Shown piece by piece: positions 1 through 11,900 of a DNA stretch of 64,000 bases. Origin of the DNA: Patiria miniata (taxonomy: Eukaryota; Echinodermata; Asteroidea; Valvatida; Asterinidae); assembly GCF_015706575.1 (NCBI RefSeq), contig NW_024037063.1:21452927-21516926 (forward strand), given 5' to 3'. How positions within the stretch are numbered: position 1 is the stretch's first letter; every line of letters begins with the position of its first letter. The notes beneath the pieces were generated by a model. The model was not told the DNA's origin, made no database searches, and saw nothing but the letters and a program-made list of their open reading frames with translations. The translations under genes and the position numbers were made by a program.

Positions 1-160
1 CAATAGAATACCGAAGTGTGACGTCATTTAGAACCAGAAAACGTAGTGGAAATGAATGGAGTACGTGCGCGTGTTGGTTCACAGGCTGAAATACGTGCTA
101 ACGTCTTTAACACGTATTTTGTGCGCATGATGTATTCACTTCGGTACTCTGTGGTAAAAT
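1..160. mobile_element. Small terminal-inverted-repeat element
   Basis: The left end carries TACCGAAGTGTGACGTCA and the right end (about 143-157) its inverted partner CACTTCGGTACTCTG. A second element with the same ends lies at 1275-1394. Size and structure suit a non-autonomous DNA transposon (MITE). The true left edge may be outside the window. Confidence 0.45.
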
Positions 161-957
161 TAATTTTATTTGGCGACAGACAGACGGAATATTCCATCTG
201 TCAACAAATGAAATTATTCTTTCCATTGCACGAATGTGAAACATTCAGTCTTTGTGTTACATGTTTTTTACAAAACCTGAATGAATCCTCGTCGTCTGAT
301 TCGTCACAGCATAGAGCAAGGACCTTGCGATGCAACTTATATTTACCATGGAATAGAACTTATATTTTTTTGCGGAGCAACAGGGCCATGGGTTGGGACG
401 AATTATTCATTGACGTGTGATCAACGACCTACCAACTAGATGACAGGGATTTCTTCAGGCATTGTAGAAACATTGTTAATTATTTACAGTATCTAACAAG
501 TACTACTGATATTTCAGAATTTTGAGTGAAATATCCTTCAAAATGGATGTTTATTCACACCCCAGCATAAAAGCTTTTGCACTCCCACCAATTCATGTGT
601 CTTACACAACACAGTGCACCAAAACCATACTTAACCAGTTCGCGTCGGATGACGTGTAATACATGCAAAGGTTTTGCGATATTCAGAAAGGAACCAACAT
701 CAAAATTTATTTTTAACGCTCTGTTGTTGAAGGTTCTTTATATTGACATATTATCTTCTAAGTTAGCTGGATGGGTCCTACTAAAAAACATTGTGCTAGA
801 TCTCAAAAACTCTCAAATATAAAGCCATTTTTCTGGTGATCAAGTGATTCTGAGCACGTGTGTTTTAAAAGTGGACCATCACGGTGTGACAACAAAGTTG
901 GGCAATCATGCACCCTATTACAGTAAACAAATTTTTGTTATATAAACAAACAAAATA
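161..957. other. Unassigned DNA downstream of TMEM222
   Basis: No exon with credible splice sites or recognisable protein was found. The open frame at 46-420 has no recognisable domain and starts inside a mobile element. A short stretch at about 626-645 (TTAACCAGTTCGCGTCGGA) resembles the terminal repeat of the element at 42788-43040 and is probably a fragment. The TMEM222 poly(A) site could lie here: reversed AATAAA (TTTATT) occurs near 705, but it cannot be assigned. Confidence 0.4.
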
Positions 958-1245
958 GGTGAAAAAAGGTTAACCCTAACCCTCAATCCTCCAAAAATGT
1001 CGGTTGATTTTTTGAGTACACATTGGTCGAGTTTGTAGGCTGTACCCAGCATTGTTTATGTTCAGCCATAATTGACTTTTGCATTATGCAATCCAAATAG
1101 GGATATCATCAGCACGACTTCTGAATGTCATCTGCACTGCCTCAACCCATTAACAGAATAACATGGTCGTCCCTCCACTGAACAAAATCAAGAATTAACA
1201 AATGATTTTGGAGGATTGAGGCTGAATCCAATTTTTACATGCACT
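958..1245. repeat. Dispersed repeat with CCTCAATCCTCCAAAA ends
   Basis: Starts with CCTCAATCCTCCAAAA, ends near 1220-1245 with the inverted form ATTTTGGAGGATTGAGG, and has the body marker GTAGGCTGTACCCAGCATTG. The same body and ends recur at 10785-11170, so this is a dispersed family, probably a non-autonomous element. Confidence 0.55.
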
Positions 1246-1274
1246 TTATGGTGCACTTTACTATGAAACCCTTG

Positions 1275-1394
1275 TATAGAGTACCGAAGTGCGCCACGTA
1301 TTCTGTTCCATGCACTAGGCTTTAGTGTGTGAAGACATCAGAGCGTGAACCACAACAATGATAGCTGACGTCACACTTCGGTACCCCATTGAAT
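1275..1394. mobile_element. Small TIR element in the TMEM222 3' region
   Basis: Bounded by AGAGTACCGAAGTGCG on the left and the inverted TGACGTCACACTTCGGTACC on the right. It shares its ends with the element at 1-160. It lies only 68 bases beyond the TMEM222 stop codon, so it is probably inside the 3' UTR. Confidence 0.5.
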
Positions 1395-1461
1395 GTCAAG
1401 TGCTGGTTAACTAAGCAACTCCTACTAACTCTGGATCTCAGAACATTGCGGTAACTATCCA

Positions 1462-4400
1462 TCACAGAATCAACACCAACGCAATGATGATGCCATACAA
1501 TATGATCGCTGGCAACCATGTCTTCAGAAATCCACCAATCCTGCAAACAAAGATTACAAGAAAAGTCATTTTAAGTAGGTTTTTAGCGAGACAAACGTCT
1601 CCAACAAGCCTGTCGTTTTAATACAGATTGGCACAAAATGAGGCAAAACGTTTGTCACAAAGTCACAGTAGTGGTCAGTCACAAGCTAGCTGATGTATTC
1701 TAATGGATGATAGATTTTGATGGATAATGATGGATTCTGATTGGTAGTGATAGATTCTGTTGGATTGACTCACCCAACATATCGGCCATATATGAAAAGT
1801 CATAGTATTGTCACAAGTCATTGTAGTCAGTCACGAGCTTGCTGATGTATTCTAACGGATAATGATGGATTCTGATGGATAATGATGGATTCTGATTGGT
1901 AGTGATAGATTCTGTTGAATTGACTCATCCAACATATCGGCCATATATGAGAAGTCATAGTATTGTCACAAGTCATTGTAGTCGGTCACAAGCTAGTTGA
2001 TGTATTCTAATGGATGATGGATTCTGATGGATAATGATAGATTCTGATTGGTAGTGATAGATTCTGTTGAATTGACTCACCCAACATATCGGCCATATAT
2101 CAGCATGAGGAAAGCCAGCTTGATCATATTCCAACTCTGCCTCTTGTACTGCATCAAATTCAGCGCCATTGCAACGTGCGAATGACAGTTATCACAACAC
2201 AGATTGTGCTAAAATAGAAGAAAGAAAATGCATATCGATTCACAATTTTAGTGACAAGCTTGTAGCAGCCTATTTTGTGACCTCTTTAACTCTTGCAACT
2301 CACCATTCTGTTTTTGTATTCTTCTGAAGCCTCCGATATGCTGACATCCCATGAGTTGGACTTGGCCTGCGCGTGGTCCAACATCCAGTATTTGGTCGGC
2401 TTTCCAAAGCCCATGTCATCTTCCTTCAATTACAAGCAATAAAATCTTTTATTTACTTTCATCAAATATTCAATTAAATATCTCTTTTTGTATCTATCTC
2501 TATCGTATCTAATGACTTTAGAGGATTTTTTTTTTCAGATCATGCCCAATGATTTCAATATTATTAGGTTTTGCCTTTATCCATATTTTTCATCAGAACT
2601 GCGTGCTCGGCAATTAGTCTGAAAATCTGGGACTCTCAATACTGTGTATGCGAGTCCCAAAACTTAAGATAGCAAAAACATGCAATACAAGAACATAGAC
2701 AGGCACCTGAAACAACTAGTACCTTAAGTACTGCATCAATCAACTGTGTCAAAAGAAACATCTGGTACCCAGTCTCTATTCTCACACATTTCCATAGTCA
2801 TGTCAACAGACTACTGAATGGTCAATCTTCTAAACTATACACCAATCTAATCCAAGGCTTCAAATTGAAATCATTTTGCATCACTCTCAGGTGTAAATCG
2901 TTGAAGAAAAGGTCTCCTTTCAAAATTGGATTGAGACTTCAAACTTGGCTGGTGAAATACTGAGGACCTTGTCTCTGCCTCATGAAAATTTTGGAGAATT
3001 TTGTGAATAAAGTTGGCCTGATTTTGTGTTGCATGTTTTTCTGCACTCAAGATCCCAATCTGGGTCAATTCAAAACTAATGTTTGTATTAAAAGGCCAAA
3101 GGACAAACTTGTTGAACATGTTAACTTACTGATACATAATAAGGACCTGCAAAGTCCCGAATGACGCCAGATGACATAGCTATTCCCATGTGGCCAATAA
3201 ACGGGAAAATCCATCTACAGAAAAAAATAGAAAATGCAATGTTTGATAAATCAAACTGACATGTATTGTTAAATCACAGTCAACTATTTTGTTAACCTGA
3301 TAAAAAACCCAGCAGCTTCACCATTTTTATTTTATTTTATTTGTTTAAAATTTTTGTTATTTGTCACAATGAACATTTTAATATTGATTTCTTTAAAAAG
3401 TTTTATCCACGGGAGACTGGCAGGGATATAACTCAAGTCTAGCCCAGAAACACAGACATCAGACAGCTACAGACAGACAGACATCTAGTCCGAGTAACTA
3501 GGACTCTACAAATTGAATTTTTTTAAATATTTGGACCTACAAATCGCCTTTTTTACCATGTCCAAATGTTAAAAAAAAGGCAGTGTATATTTTGCCGGAG
3601 ACGGCAAACCTTTAGTAAACGTTAGTTTGCCGGATATGCACTGAACATGCGCAGTTACTGGTTTTTTTTTACTTAAACATTTTCCGGTGACAAGTTTTAG
3701 TCTGGCTCCATGCCAAAATTATCGTTGTTACCTCGTATTCACAAGATGGGATTCAGACCATTTTATAATTTCGGACTTTATTTCCCTTTTAAAAAAAATC
3801 CTCCAGAGCCACAAATCTGAAAAAGAAAATGTAATACTCTGCAAAAAATGTTTGAGACATGTTAAAATAATAAAAGAAGAATATTCTTATTTATTTGGGG
3901 ATGAGAAAACAAACTTCAAAATGTGGTGCGGTCGGAATCGAACGCGAGTCATCCCGCTTTCTAAAGCCTTTGCTTAACCATTACACCAAACGTGCTACAC
4001 AACTTTTGGTGGGAATTTAATACATCTTATAATTCAGCCCTATTTTAAAGAGTACAGCGCCCTCTGTTGATATGGATTGCCGCCGGCAAACCTTTAGTAA
4101 TCGTTAGTTTGCCGTCATTACCTCCGGCAAAATATCCACTATCTAAAAAAAAAAGGTGATTTGTAGAGTCCTAGTTACTTGGATTAACTACATCCATCAG
4201 GATTTCTTAACGAAATCTGAAATGTTTCTTGTGTTTTCAACACTTTTGCAATGACCAACCTTTATTGAGATTATAGGATTAGCCTTTACTACTACTAGTA
4301 GTACTAGTTAGTAGCGACTGAAGGGCTATGAACATGATGAAGGAAAAACTTCATTAGGCCAAAAAAAAAAATACTTCTGGCATTTGAAAATTGGGTAGGT

Positions 4401-4757
4401 AGGTAGGGGATTTGTTTTGGGGTTTTTTGCCAATTTTTTGTGTGTAAGATCATATGGATAATGGAGGTGTCTGCGTGTAGTCAATGGTAAAAGATAGAAA
4501 TTGATGGTTTTGGGTGGTCATGTTATTACTTTGTTTGGTACCACTTTGTTACTTGTGTCAGATTGCAAGTTCTTTCCACAACCATTGACAACTAGCATGA
4601 CTAGTTACAATACAATCAATAATTGCAGATTTCTGAGATGAATAGAAATTGATAATAATCGAAAAAGCCACCGTACCTACACACACCTTGCCAACTCTCC
4701 TCCTCACCCCCCCCCCTCCCCCCTCCCCAACACACACCAAGCAGCACCCGCCCCCGC

Positions 4758-4789
<32 letters not shown>

Positions 4790-5057
4790 CGCCGGCGCCA
4801 CACCTCCGGATCCACCCTGGCCTGCGGATCGCGACGCTGGTGCTGATTGCCACTCACGTTAAAAACGGAATCGGTGTCCATACGACGCAGTAAGGATACC
4901 TAGTTCGCCTGTGATCGATAGGCTGAGGATCATACACACTGACTTTCACGTCTCGATGCATATCGGTGTTGTGTTTGTCTGAAGGAGGACCAAATTTGAC
5001 GTCTTGATGCTGCGAATCCATCAAGCGACTGCGCAATAGCCGTAGCCTTGTTGCCAT
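1462..5057 (-). CDS. TMEM222: Transmembrane protein 222 (DUF778/RTE1 family), complete, 5 exons
   Basis: Small multi-pass endomembrane protein. The family includes human TMEM222 and plant RTE1, which modulates the ethylene receptor; the animal biochemical role is not established. Exons on the minus strand: 5057-4858, 3214-3130, 2423-2304, 2208-2081, 1540-1462. Phases join perfectly to 203 codons plus stop (human about 208). Visible landmarks: RYPYCVVWTPIPFLT at residues 53-67, running over the first junction into WIFPFIGHMG (68-77); GVIRDFAGPYYVS (83-95); FGKPTKYW (101-108); and the Cys/His motif HNLCCDNCHSHVA (136-148). Hydrophobic segments lie at about 57-82, 160-176 and 183-203, and the protein ends right after the last one. 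The start ATG gives MATRLRLLRSRL. The gene is divergent from PEX14. Intron 1 holds a 30-base poly-G (in the RNA sense) and a MITE; intron 4 holds duplicated copies of the exon 4 donor region. Confidence 0.95.
1674..2090. repeat. Tandem repeat of about 155 bp duplicating the TMEM222 exon 4 end
   Basis: Three direct copies, with the marker AACATATCGGCCATATAT at 1776, 1931 and 2083 (steps of 155 and 152). Each copy contains, on the minus strand, the last bases of TMEM222 exon 4 and its donor region. Copy 1 keeps GG|GTGAGT, copy 2 has GG|ATGAGT, and copy 3 is the real exon end at 2081. The short internal stretch TGATGGATTCTGA is also repeated within units. Confidence 0.85.
3488..4186. mobile_element. 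TIR element with a degenerate tRNA-like segment
   Basis: Inverted ends read AGTAACTAGGACTCTACAAA at 3493 and its complement at about 4155-4178. Inside, two copies of a near-palindrome (GGCAAACCTTTAGTAA with GTTAGTTTGCC) sit at about 3603-3632 and 4085-4113. On the minus strand at about 3927-3995 there are tRNA-like A-box (TGGTGTAATGG) and B-box (GTTCGATTCC) matches. The arms do not pair as a real tRNA, so I read it as tRNA-derived. It lies in TMEM222 intron 1. Confidence 0.6.
4300..4560. other. Intron 1 sequence with a transposon-end fragment
   Basis: TTAGGCCAAAAAAAAAAATA followed by CTTCTGG at about 4355-4380 matches the terminal repeats of the element at 30812-31829. No second end was seen, so it is probably a truncated copy. 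Otherwise GT-rich simple sequence. Confidence 0.35.
4700..4787. repeat. Poly-C tract (poly-G in the TMEM222 transcript)
   Basis: An uninterrupted run of 30 C lies at 4757-4786, preceded by further C-rich runs from about 4708. TMEM222 is read from the minus strand, so its pre-mRNA carries a 30-G run 71 bases after the exon 1 splice donor. Open frames through it are poly-Gly or poly-Pro artefacts. Run length is prone to sequencing error. Confidence 0.9.
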
Positions 5058-5968
5058 TTTGTGATTGGACGATTAACGACGTTCGTTTGTTCGCAGTTTA
5101 ATAACTCCAACGTACGCGAGTACGACGTGCGTTTCATGTATTGTTTTTATATTGGCAAAATAAAAATGAATGAATGAATGAAGTAAAGAAAGGGGTTGAT
5201 TTACAAAAATTAAAACAATACTTAAAAAGAAACCAGGGATCAAATTTTATACGCAAACGTGTATATGTATAAATTAATAAATTTAGATGCATAAAATAAG
5301 GGTTTTTTGTTCTAAATAAAGTATGTATGTGTATAGGCCTATATAAAATTAATAAATTTAGATGTATAAAAAAATCTAAAAGAAAGAAGTTATTCTTCCA
5401 TTCCCAACTGCTTTATACACAATTGTCCAACGAATCATTGCGATGTGTTTGGATAAGATCATGCCATTTCCATTTTACATCGAACTGTCAAGATCTTCAC
5501 ACGTATGGGTTTTGTGAAATGATAAAGTTGTTCCTGCGCGTATATGTCACAACAAAATCCTGCAAGATCTGGTCTTGTATAAGTATGTACACGCCCGTAC
5601 GTAATGTACATGATACGTACATCCATTGAACACAACGTCGTTATTGTCCAATCACAAAACGGCAACAAGGCTACGGCTATTGCGCAGTATCAAGCGCGTA
5701 GTTGACATTTTACAATCTAAAAATAAACTCGATGGTACCGCGCGAACTCTTCGTTGTTTTATTATATTCGATCATTCTGATTACCAGTGAAAGGAAATAT
5801 TATAACCAATGAACTCTTGAGGGCAGCAGACAGTTATATGACGGCCTGCAAGAAGAAGAAGTTCTGCGCTCTCGGATTTTGCTCAACTTTTCTCACCTTT
5901 TATTGCCCGGTATGGGTAAGACATGCTGATAATTTGTAGCTGACAGTGAATGAACGTGAATCATAACA
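5058..5968. promoter_or_regulatory. Head-to-head TMEM222/PEX14 promoter region
   Basis: The two start codons are 911 bases apart and diverge. On the TMEM222 side a CCAAT sequence (CGTCCAATCACAAA) lies directly before the ATG. A near-identical inverted copy of this piece is at about 5628-5688, pointing toward PEX14. A GAAT microsatellite lies at 5165-5183. That the region drives both genes is inferred from layout; no TATA box was recognised with confidence. Confidence 0.6.
5628..5688 (+). repeat. Inverted copy of the TMEM222 start region (ATG changed to ACG)
   Basis: The plus strand here reads GTCCAATCACAAAACGGCAA and then continues CAAGGCTACGGCTATTGCGC. The minus strand at 5068-5029 reads the same apart from ATGGCAACAAGG at the TMEM222 start. 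The copy therefore has CCAAT and 5' coding bases but ACG in place of the start codon. It then diverges after GCGCAGT. Confidence 0.85.
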
Positions 5969-8900
5969 ATGACGAGCACTGAGTCACTGCCCGAAGACCA
6001 AGCTAAGGTTGGTAAAAAATAGAACAAACAATCACTGTCGTCACATGCTCATGAGTGCTGCAGTGGCTATGCAGCCGATTCTGGTTCAGCACTTTTTGGA
6101 AATTTTTCCGGATTTTTCCTAATTCCGGATAGCTCCAAATAAAAGCCTACCCCTTTTGGATAAGTCTCTAATAATTTTTTTTTGGACGATGTGCATTTTG
6201 AAAAGGAAACTGTAACTTGCTCCTTACCTTGATACACATTCACAAAGATTTTTCTGATAAAATTTTTAGAAGAGGAGTTTTGGGCATATTTCCGACTTAG
6301 GGGCCTAGACAAAAGTTTCAAAATCATTTACGTTTTTTTCTCTTTTTAAAATTTGCTGGAATTTTCTTGAATGAACTATTTTTGGAAAATGAAATAATAC
6401 TTTATCAGAAAATATGCTTGATTCGGTTGGCTCTGGCCATGCTGACTGGAAAACAATTTCTCGCGTCATTTTTTTTCTTCGCGTGAAGCAGTTTTGATCG
6501 ATTTGGAACTGATTGAACCGATCCAGAACTAGGAAAAGTGACATTGGTACTTTTGATGTCGTAAAATCAAAATAAAAAGAGCTTAAATTTTGAAAATTGT
6601 TTTGTGGTCTCTCCATCACTCAAGGTAAACTTTTTATTCAATGTCACTTGATTTCAGCTTTTTTTTGTTTTGGATTTCAGCTTTTTTCCCCTCATTTGCC
6701 GTGTACAAAAGTATAGGAGATTTCCAAAGTTCAGCTTTTTTAGACCTTTTTCAGCTGTTTTCAGCTATTTTTATCAGTGGTCACTCACACCCCTGGGTGT
6801 AGCTCCACCCATATGCACCAAATAAGGTATAAATGGATTGTGGGTTTCATAAACTGCAAGATCTGGTCTTTTATTTTAAGGTCATAAGTCAAATAAGAGA
6901 AAGGAGAAAGGCCATATAAGACACTTTAATGACATCCCTTAAGCAAGTTGACGATGGCAGCTCCCTTTTGCTGCTCACAAAAAAAACGTCCGAAGACTTC
7001 GGCGAAGTATGTCGAATTGGAAAGTAAATTTTACAATGTTAAACTTAGCATCTGATACACACCATATTAGCCATCATTGGAAAAAAATCCTCTGTATCTT
7101 CAGAAATCATTTGAAAGTCGAATGTGAGCAACAGGAGCTATTTTTAATATCACAAAATTTTCAGCCATTTTTCACTTGCTTTCAGATACATTTGTCATGT
7201 TTACGTTTTACGCTGAACTCACTACTGAAATACTGGACTAACTCCGTATTAATCAGCCGCAAAACATACATGTAAAATACAGGAAAGCCAATTTCATAAG
7301 CTACTTTTAAATAAAAAATTACTGAAATTGCTCAATCTGTTCAAAGAATATCACCATTTAAACGCAATGACCCTAAAACCTGTTTCGTCAAAAAAAAAAG
7401 CAATTTATTGTGTATTCTGACTGTTTGGAACAACAAAGAAAATGACACCGAATACTTGTTTCAACAACTGTTCAGTACACAATATCTTGATTAACAACCC
7501 TTGTGAGGCAAACAATATTGATTTATAAAATCCCCCTTTTTTAAAAGACTGGCCTTCAAAAGGACTTTGTTGAATATTTGTAACTTTCAAACTGAGGTTT
7601 TATCGCTCGTGATGTATGAAGACAATTGCGACAAGGATTCTTGAAATCGCAATTTATGGACGAAAGAGGTTTTAGGGTCATTGTGTCTAAATGGTGATAT
7701 TTAGTGAACGGATTGAGTAATTTCAAATTGTTTTTTTCATCTAAATGTAGCTTATGAAATTGGCTTTCCAGTCATTAATAGAGAATCTGTCGCGTCATGT
7801 TCCTGAATCTGCTTGAGGTCAGTGGTCATGATTCTCTTGGTTTCCACTGCGCATGCGTCAACTTTACCAACATGCATATCGATAGCTGTTACCTGTCATT
7901 CAGTAATCATCAGTTCAAAGTGCACCCACATGCATGCGCTGTTGACCAGAATTGAATGACGGGTGACAGCCATGTTGGTAATAAAGTTTCTTGGCAATGC
8001 CAGTTCCTACGTTCGCGTGAATTCACAGAAAGCTTCATAAGGAAGAATCAAGAATCTAACATCCACAAAAAGCGTGGCATTTTTATTGATGCCACATTTA
8101 AGGGTCTACCCTCTATCTAACGATATCATAGTTATGGCATACCTGCATGTTCTAATAATGTTACCAAGTTGTTTGGTATTAAAGTCAAATAAATTAAAAT
8201 AGGAACCAGCTGCAACTACACGATCACTGAACTGTGGTGTGGAGCCCCGTAGAAAGTACATGTACATTTATATCAATGCAAACTATACACTACTACCACA
8301 TAATACAATACAGGAAACAACACGTTCAATTCTTCTGTGGTGCTGAAAAACCGCTTTACATTTTGTCCCCAAACTTTGTCTGGTACTTATTGACACACTC
8401 ACGTTCCATGTGCTAAAAAACACATGGGTTGAATCAGTTCCGATGGTGCAAAAAAATAATTGTAAAAAATCTGCTTTCCGTACTGAACAACATGGTGAAG
8501 TTACACGTATGGGAAAATCGGACGTGCGCGTGCATGGCTAGTATCCGACGGGCCAATCACAGGACACCTCCATTGGGCACCGTCGAGGCACCCAATTAAG
8601 GAACCCTGTGGCTGTATGGCTACGAGTCACACAAGAAGCCAATCCCGTAGACATGTGCGTCATTTCAAACCGTAGCTAGCCGGCCCAGCCTGATCTTCAC
8701 ATGTGCATATGTACAAGTAACTTCTCCATGTTGCTCTTTGTTGATAATGCTTCTTCTTTTTTTGTACATGTATATAGATGACAACTGGTCAACAGCCAGA
8801 CGCATCAGTCACTCTGCAAAACGATGCCATTGCTAGCAATGCTGTGCCCAGGGAAAACATGGTAAAAAGGAAAACATACCTGTATGACTAAAATCAAAAG

Positions 8901-11900
8901 ATGTGGCCATTGAAATTAACACAGTGATTTTTTTGTTTCAAGTAAATTTATGTTGTACTACAGGATTAGTAAGGACTGTTGCTGTGCACAAGAGCATTAT
9001 AATTAACCAATATAATGTAATTTGACAAAACATGTTTAGTAAGGTTACTGAGATGGTAATACAGGGCGAGTCCAAAAAAAGAGGAAAACCCAAATGTCAG
9101 GACCATTTTGTTATTGAAGTTCTGCATGTAGCACTTTCAAAATCTAGGATATGAAAGCCCAATTAATAAGCTTTCTTTCAGTACAAGAACCATTCAAATC
9201 ACTCATGTACTTCTCAAGTTTCGGTATTTTAAACACAAACACCGTTTTAAAGTTCTGTACACACCATGGATCACCAAAAATGTAAGTGTTCTTTCAGCAA
9301 AACGAAAACAAATCACATGTACGTCCCTATGTGAATTGTTTTCGTTTTGCTGAAAGAACACTTTTCACCTTTACGGTGACCCGTGGACAGAACTTTAAAA
9401 CGGTGTTTGTGTTCAAAATTCCGTAAACTTGAAAAGTACATTTTTGAATGGTTTTGTACTAAAAGAAAGCTTATTAATTGGGCTTTCATATCCTAGATTT
9501 TGAAAGTGCTACATGCAGAACTTCATTAAGAAAATAGTCCTGACATTTGGGGGTTTTTTTTACTCACCCTGTATTGTTGCCAAAAAGGTTTATTATTTGA
9601 TGAAGATTCACAAATAAATTGATCATCGTGTCCAGGAGAGATAATGTTTAGGAATGTTTCTCTTTCAGATTGCAACTGCGATACGATTCTTGCAAAACCC
9701 CCAGGTGCGCTCAGGTCCTTTATCTCAGAAGAAGGCTTTCTTACAGAAGAAAGGTAAATTTTCAATTATAAACCTAACTCCTGCTGTGTTCAGCTTTCCG
9801 TCGAATTACCAGTGCATCTCCTGTGGTCGGAGCAGAATTATTTTTCTATGTGGACTGTGTATGCCTTCCTCCATGCCATTGTCATTTATGACTGTAAAAC
9901 TTGTTAAAAATATGATTTTGTGAACAAAGACTACATGTTATTTGCATTTATTTATTTATTGGATGTAGGCCTCACTACACAAGAAATGGAGATAGCTATT
10001 GATCGCTCAGGAACCAGGCAAGATGTGGTACCAGCGGCTGCCCCTGTACAGACACCCAGTAATCAGTCTATGTTCGTCCCTCCACCGGGAATTCCGATGA
10101 AGCATCAGCAGATGGGTAAGCAAGCTTTGTTCAAACCAGAAGGAACAACAAAGAGTGAAAACCAAAATCTACCGTGGAGAGCAGTGAAGCATGATAGAAT
10201 CCACCTGTTTGCCCTGAGCTATCAATGGTATCAAATGTATTTCAACAGCATTGACCTTAAAGGGAATATACAACATTTGCAAACATCGAAAAAAAAACTA
10301 CCAAGTTTTTGCGAAATACCTTAATAGGATGTTGGTAAATGACAGCCTGAAGCATCCTGTAAAATTATGGCACCTGGTATACTGTCATTTTCAAGAAAAG
10401 TGGTATTTTTGTATCAATTTCCAACGCTGATCGGCCGATCAGCGTTGGAAACAACTGGCTTTTTTTCAAATACTGGCCCCAATTGACCATTGCACTTGTT
10501 TGCAATCGATTACAAACCTATGAACGGGTACGAGCCAGCTAGACTGGTTCCCTGACCTTACAATTCCCCAATGTATGTAAACTGCTCTGTTTCTTCTTAT
10601 ATGGAGTCAGGGAACCAGACTACAGGAAAATGATCGTTTTTCTTGGTTTTTATAGCATTTTCGAACCCAAAACCTCCAAAAAGTCAGTGCAACTATATTT
10701 GCTTTATATTTCCAACCCCCCAATTCCATCCATTTCTGAAAATTACAGCAAAAGCAAATGATGTATATTCCCTTTAACCTTCCTCAATCCTCCAAAATCT
10801 TTCGAAATCCACCAAATGATTTTGGAGGATTTTTGTGGATTGAAGCTGAATGGATTGAAGCTGAATGGCCTAAAAGTGTAGGTTCATTTTGGAGGATGCA
10901 TTGTGTTGAGTTTGTAGGCTGTACCCAGCATTGTTTAAGTTCAGTCATGCATAACTGACCCATGCATTATGCTCGATATCATCAGCACTGCTTCTAAATG
11001 TCATCAGCACTACCTCAACCCATTAACAGTAATTGTTGGAGGATTTTGCAGGATTGAGGCAGTGGTCATCATCCACTGAACAAATTCAAGAAATAATGGA
11101 TGATTTTGGAGGATGGAGGCTGAATCCAATTTTTACATGGTGGCAATGGGAGGATTTTGCAGGATTGAGGATGGATCCTTGTCAAAAGAGCCTAGGTTTA
11201 AAAGGGTCCTCACCTCAAAAACATAGAATAAACGATGCTGTGGGCTTGGTTAACATTTGCTTTTAATTTTTGCTCTCAACCAGTTCCTTACGGGCAGCCT
11301 GTGCCGCCCAGATTGACAAGCTGGCGAGACTACACGGCCATTGCTGTCATCATCGGTGGAATGAGCTATGGAGTCTACAAATTGATCCAGGTATGCAAGG
11401 AATATCGGAGGCACTGTCTTGCTAACATAAGGGGTTGACCGAAATCTTGGCCTTGTTTGGATTTGTAGCTTTATCTTAGAGGGCATGTGTGGTCTAGCGG
11501 TGGGGCACAGGATTCACGATCGTGAGATTGTGGGTTCGAGCCCCGCCGTGGCCATGCGTGTTGTGCCCTTGAGTAAGGCGCTTTACCTCAATTACTCCTC
11601 TCAATCCAGGTGTTAAATGGGTACCGGCATTGTTCAATGCTGGGAAGGTAACATACTCGCTGTGGAGGAGCTGTGGCGATCCCCCAGCAGCATTTCATGG
11701 ACTGGAGTCTGGCCCAATCGCTTCGAAAGAAAGATGGGCACTCCATTCCTGTGAACACAGGTTCATTGCAAATGCATTTCATAGCTCTGTGAACCACACT
11801 CTTCATCTCGTGGCATTTGTGAAAATGTTTTGCTGCTGCAGAATTTCCTGATGCCCTTTCTGCGCTCTCGGAAGGAAGAACAAGAGAGACTAGACAAGCT

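Noticed and set aside
46..420. 124-codon open frame on the plus strand
   Set aside because: Starts inside a TIR element, no recognisable domain, no splice or promoter context.
3925..3999. tRNA-like sequence on the minus strand with A and B boxes
   Set aside because: Acceptor and T stems do not pair; it lies inside a TIR element, so it is tRNA-derived rather than a tRNA gene.
4558..4881. Poly-Gly open frame on the minus strand and poly-Pro frame on the plus strand
   Set aside because: Produced by the 30-base C tract in TMEM222 intron 1.
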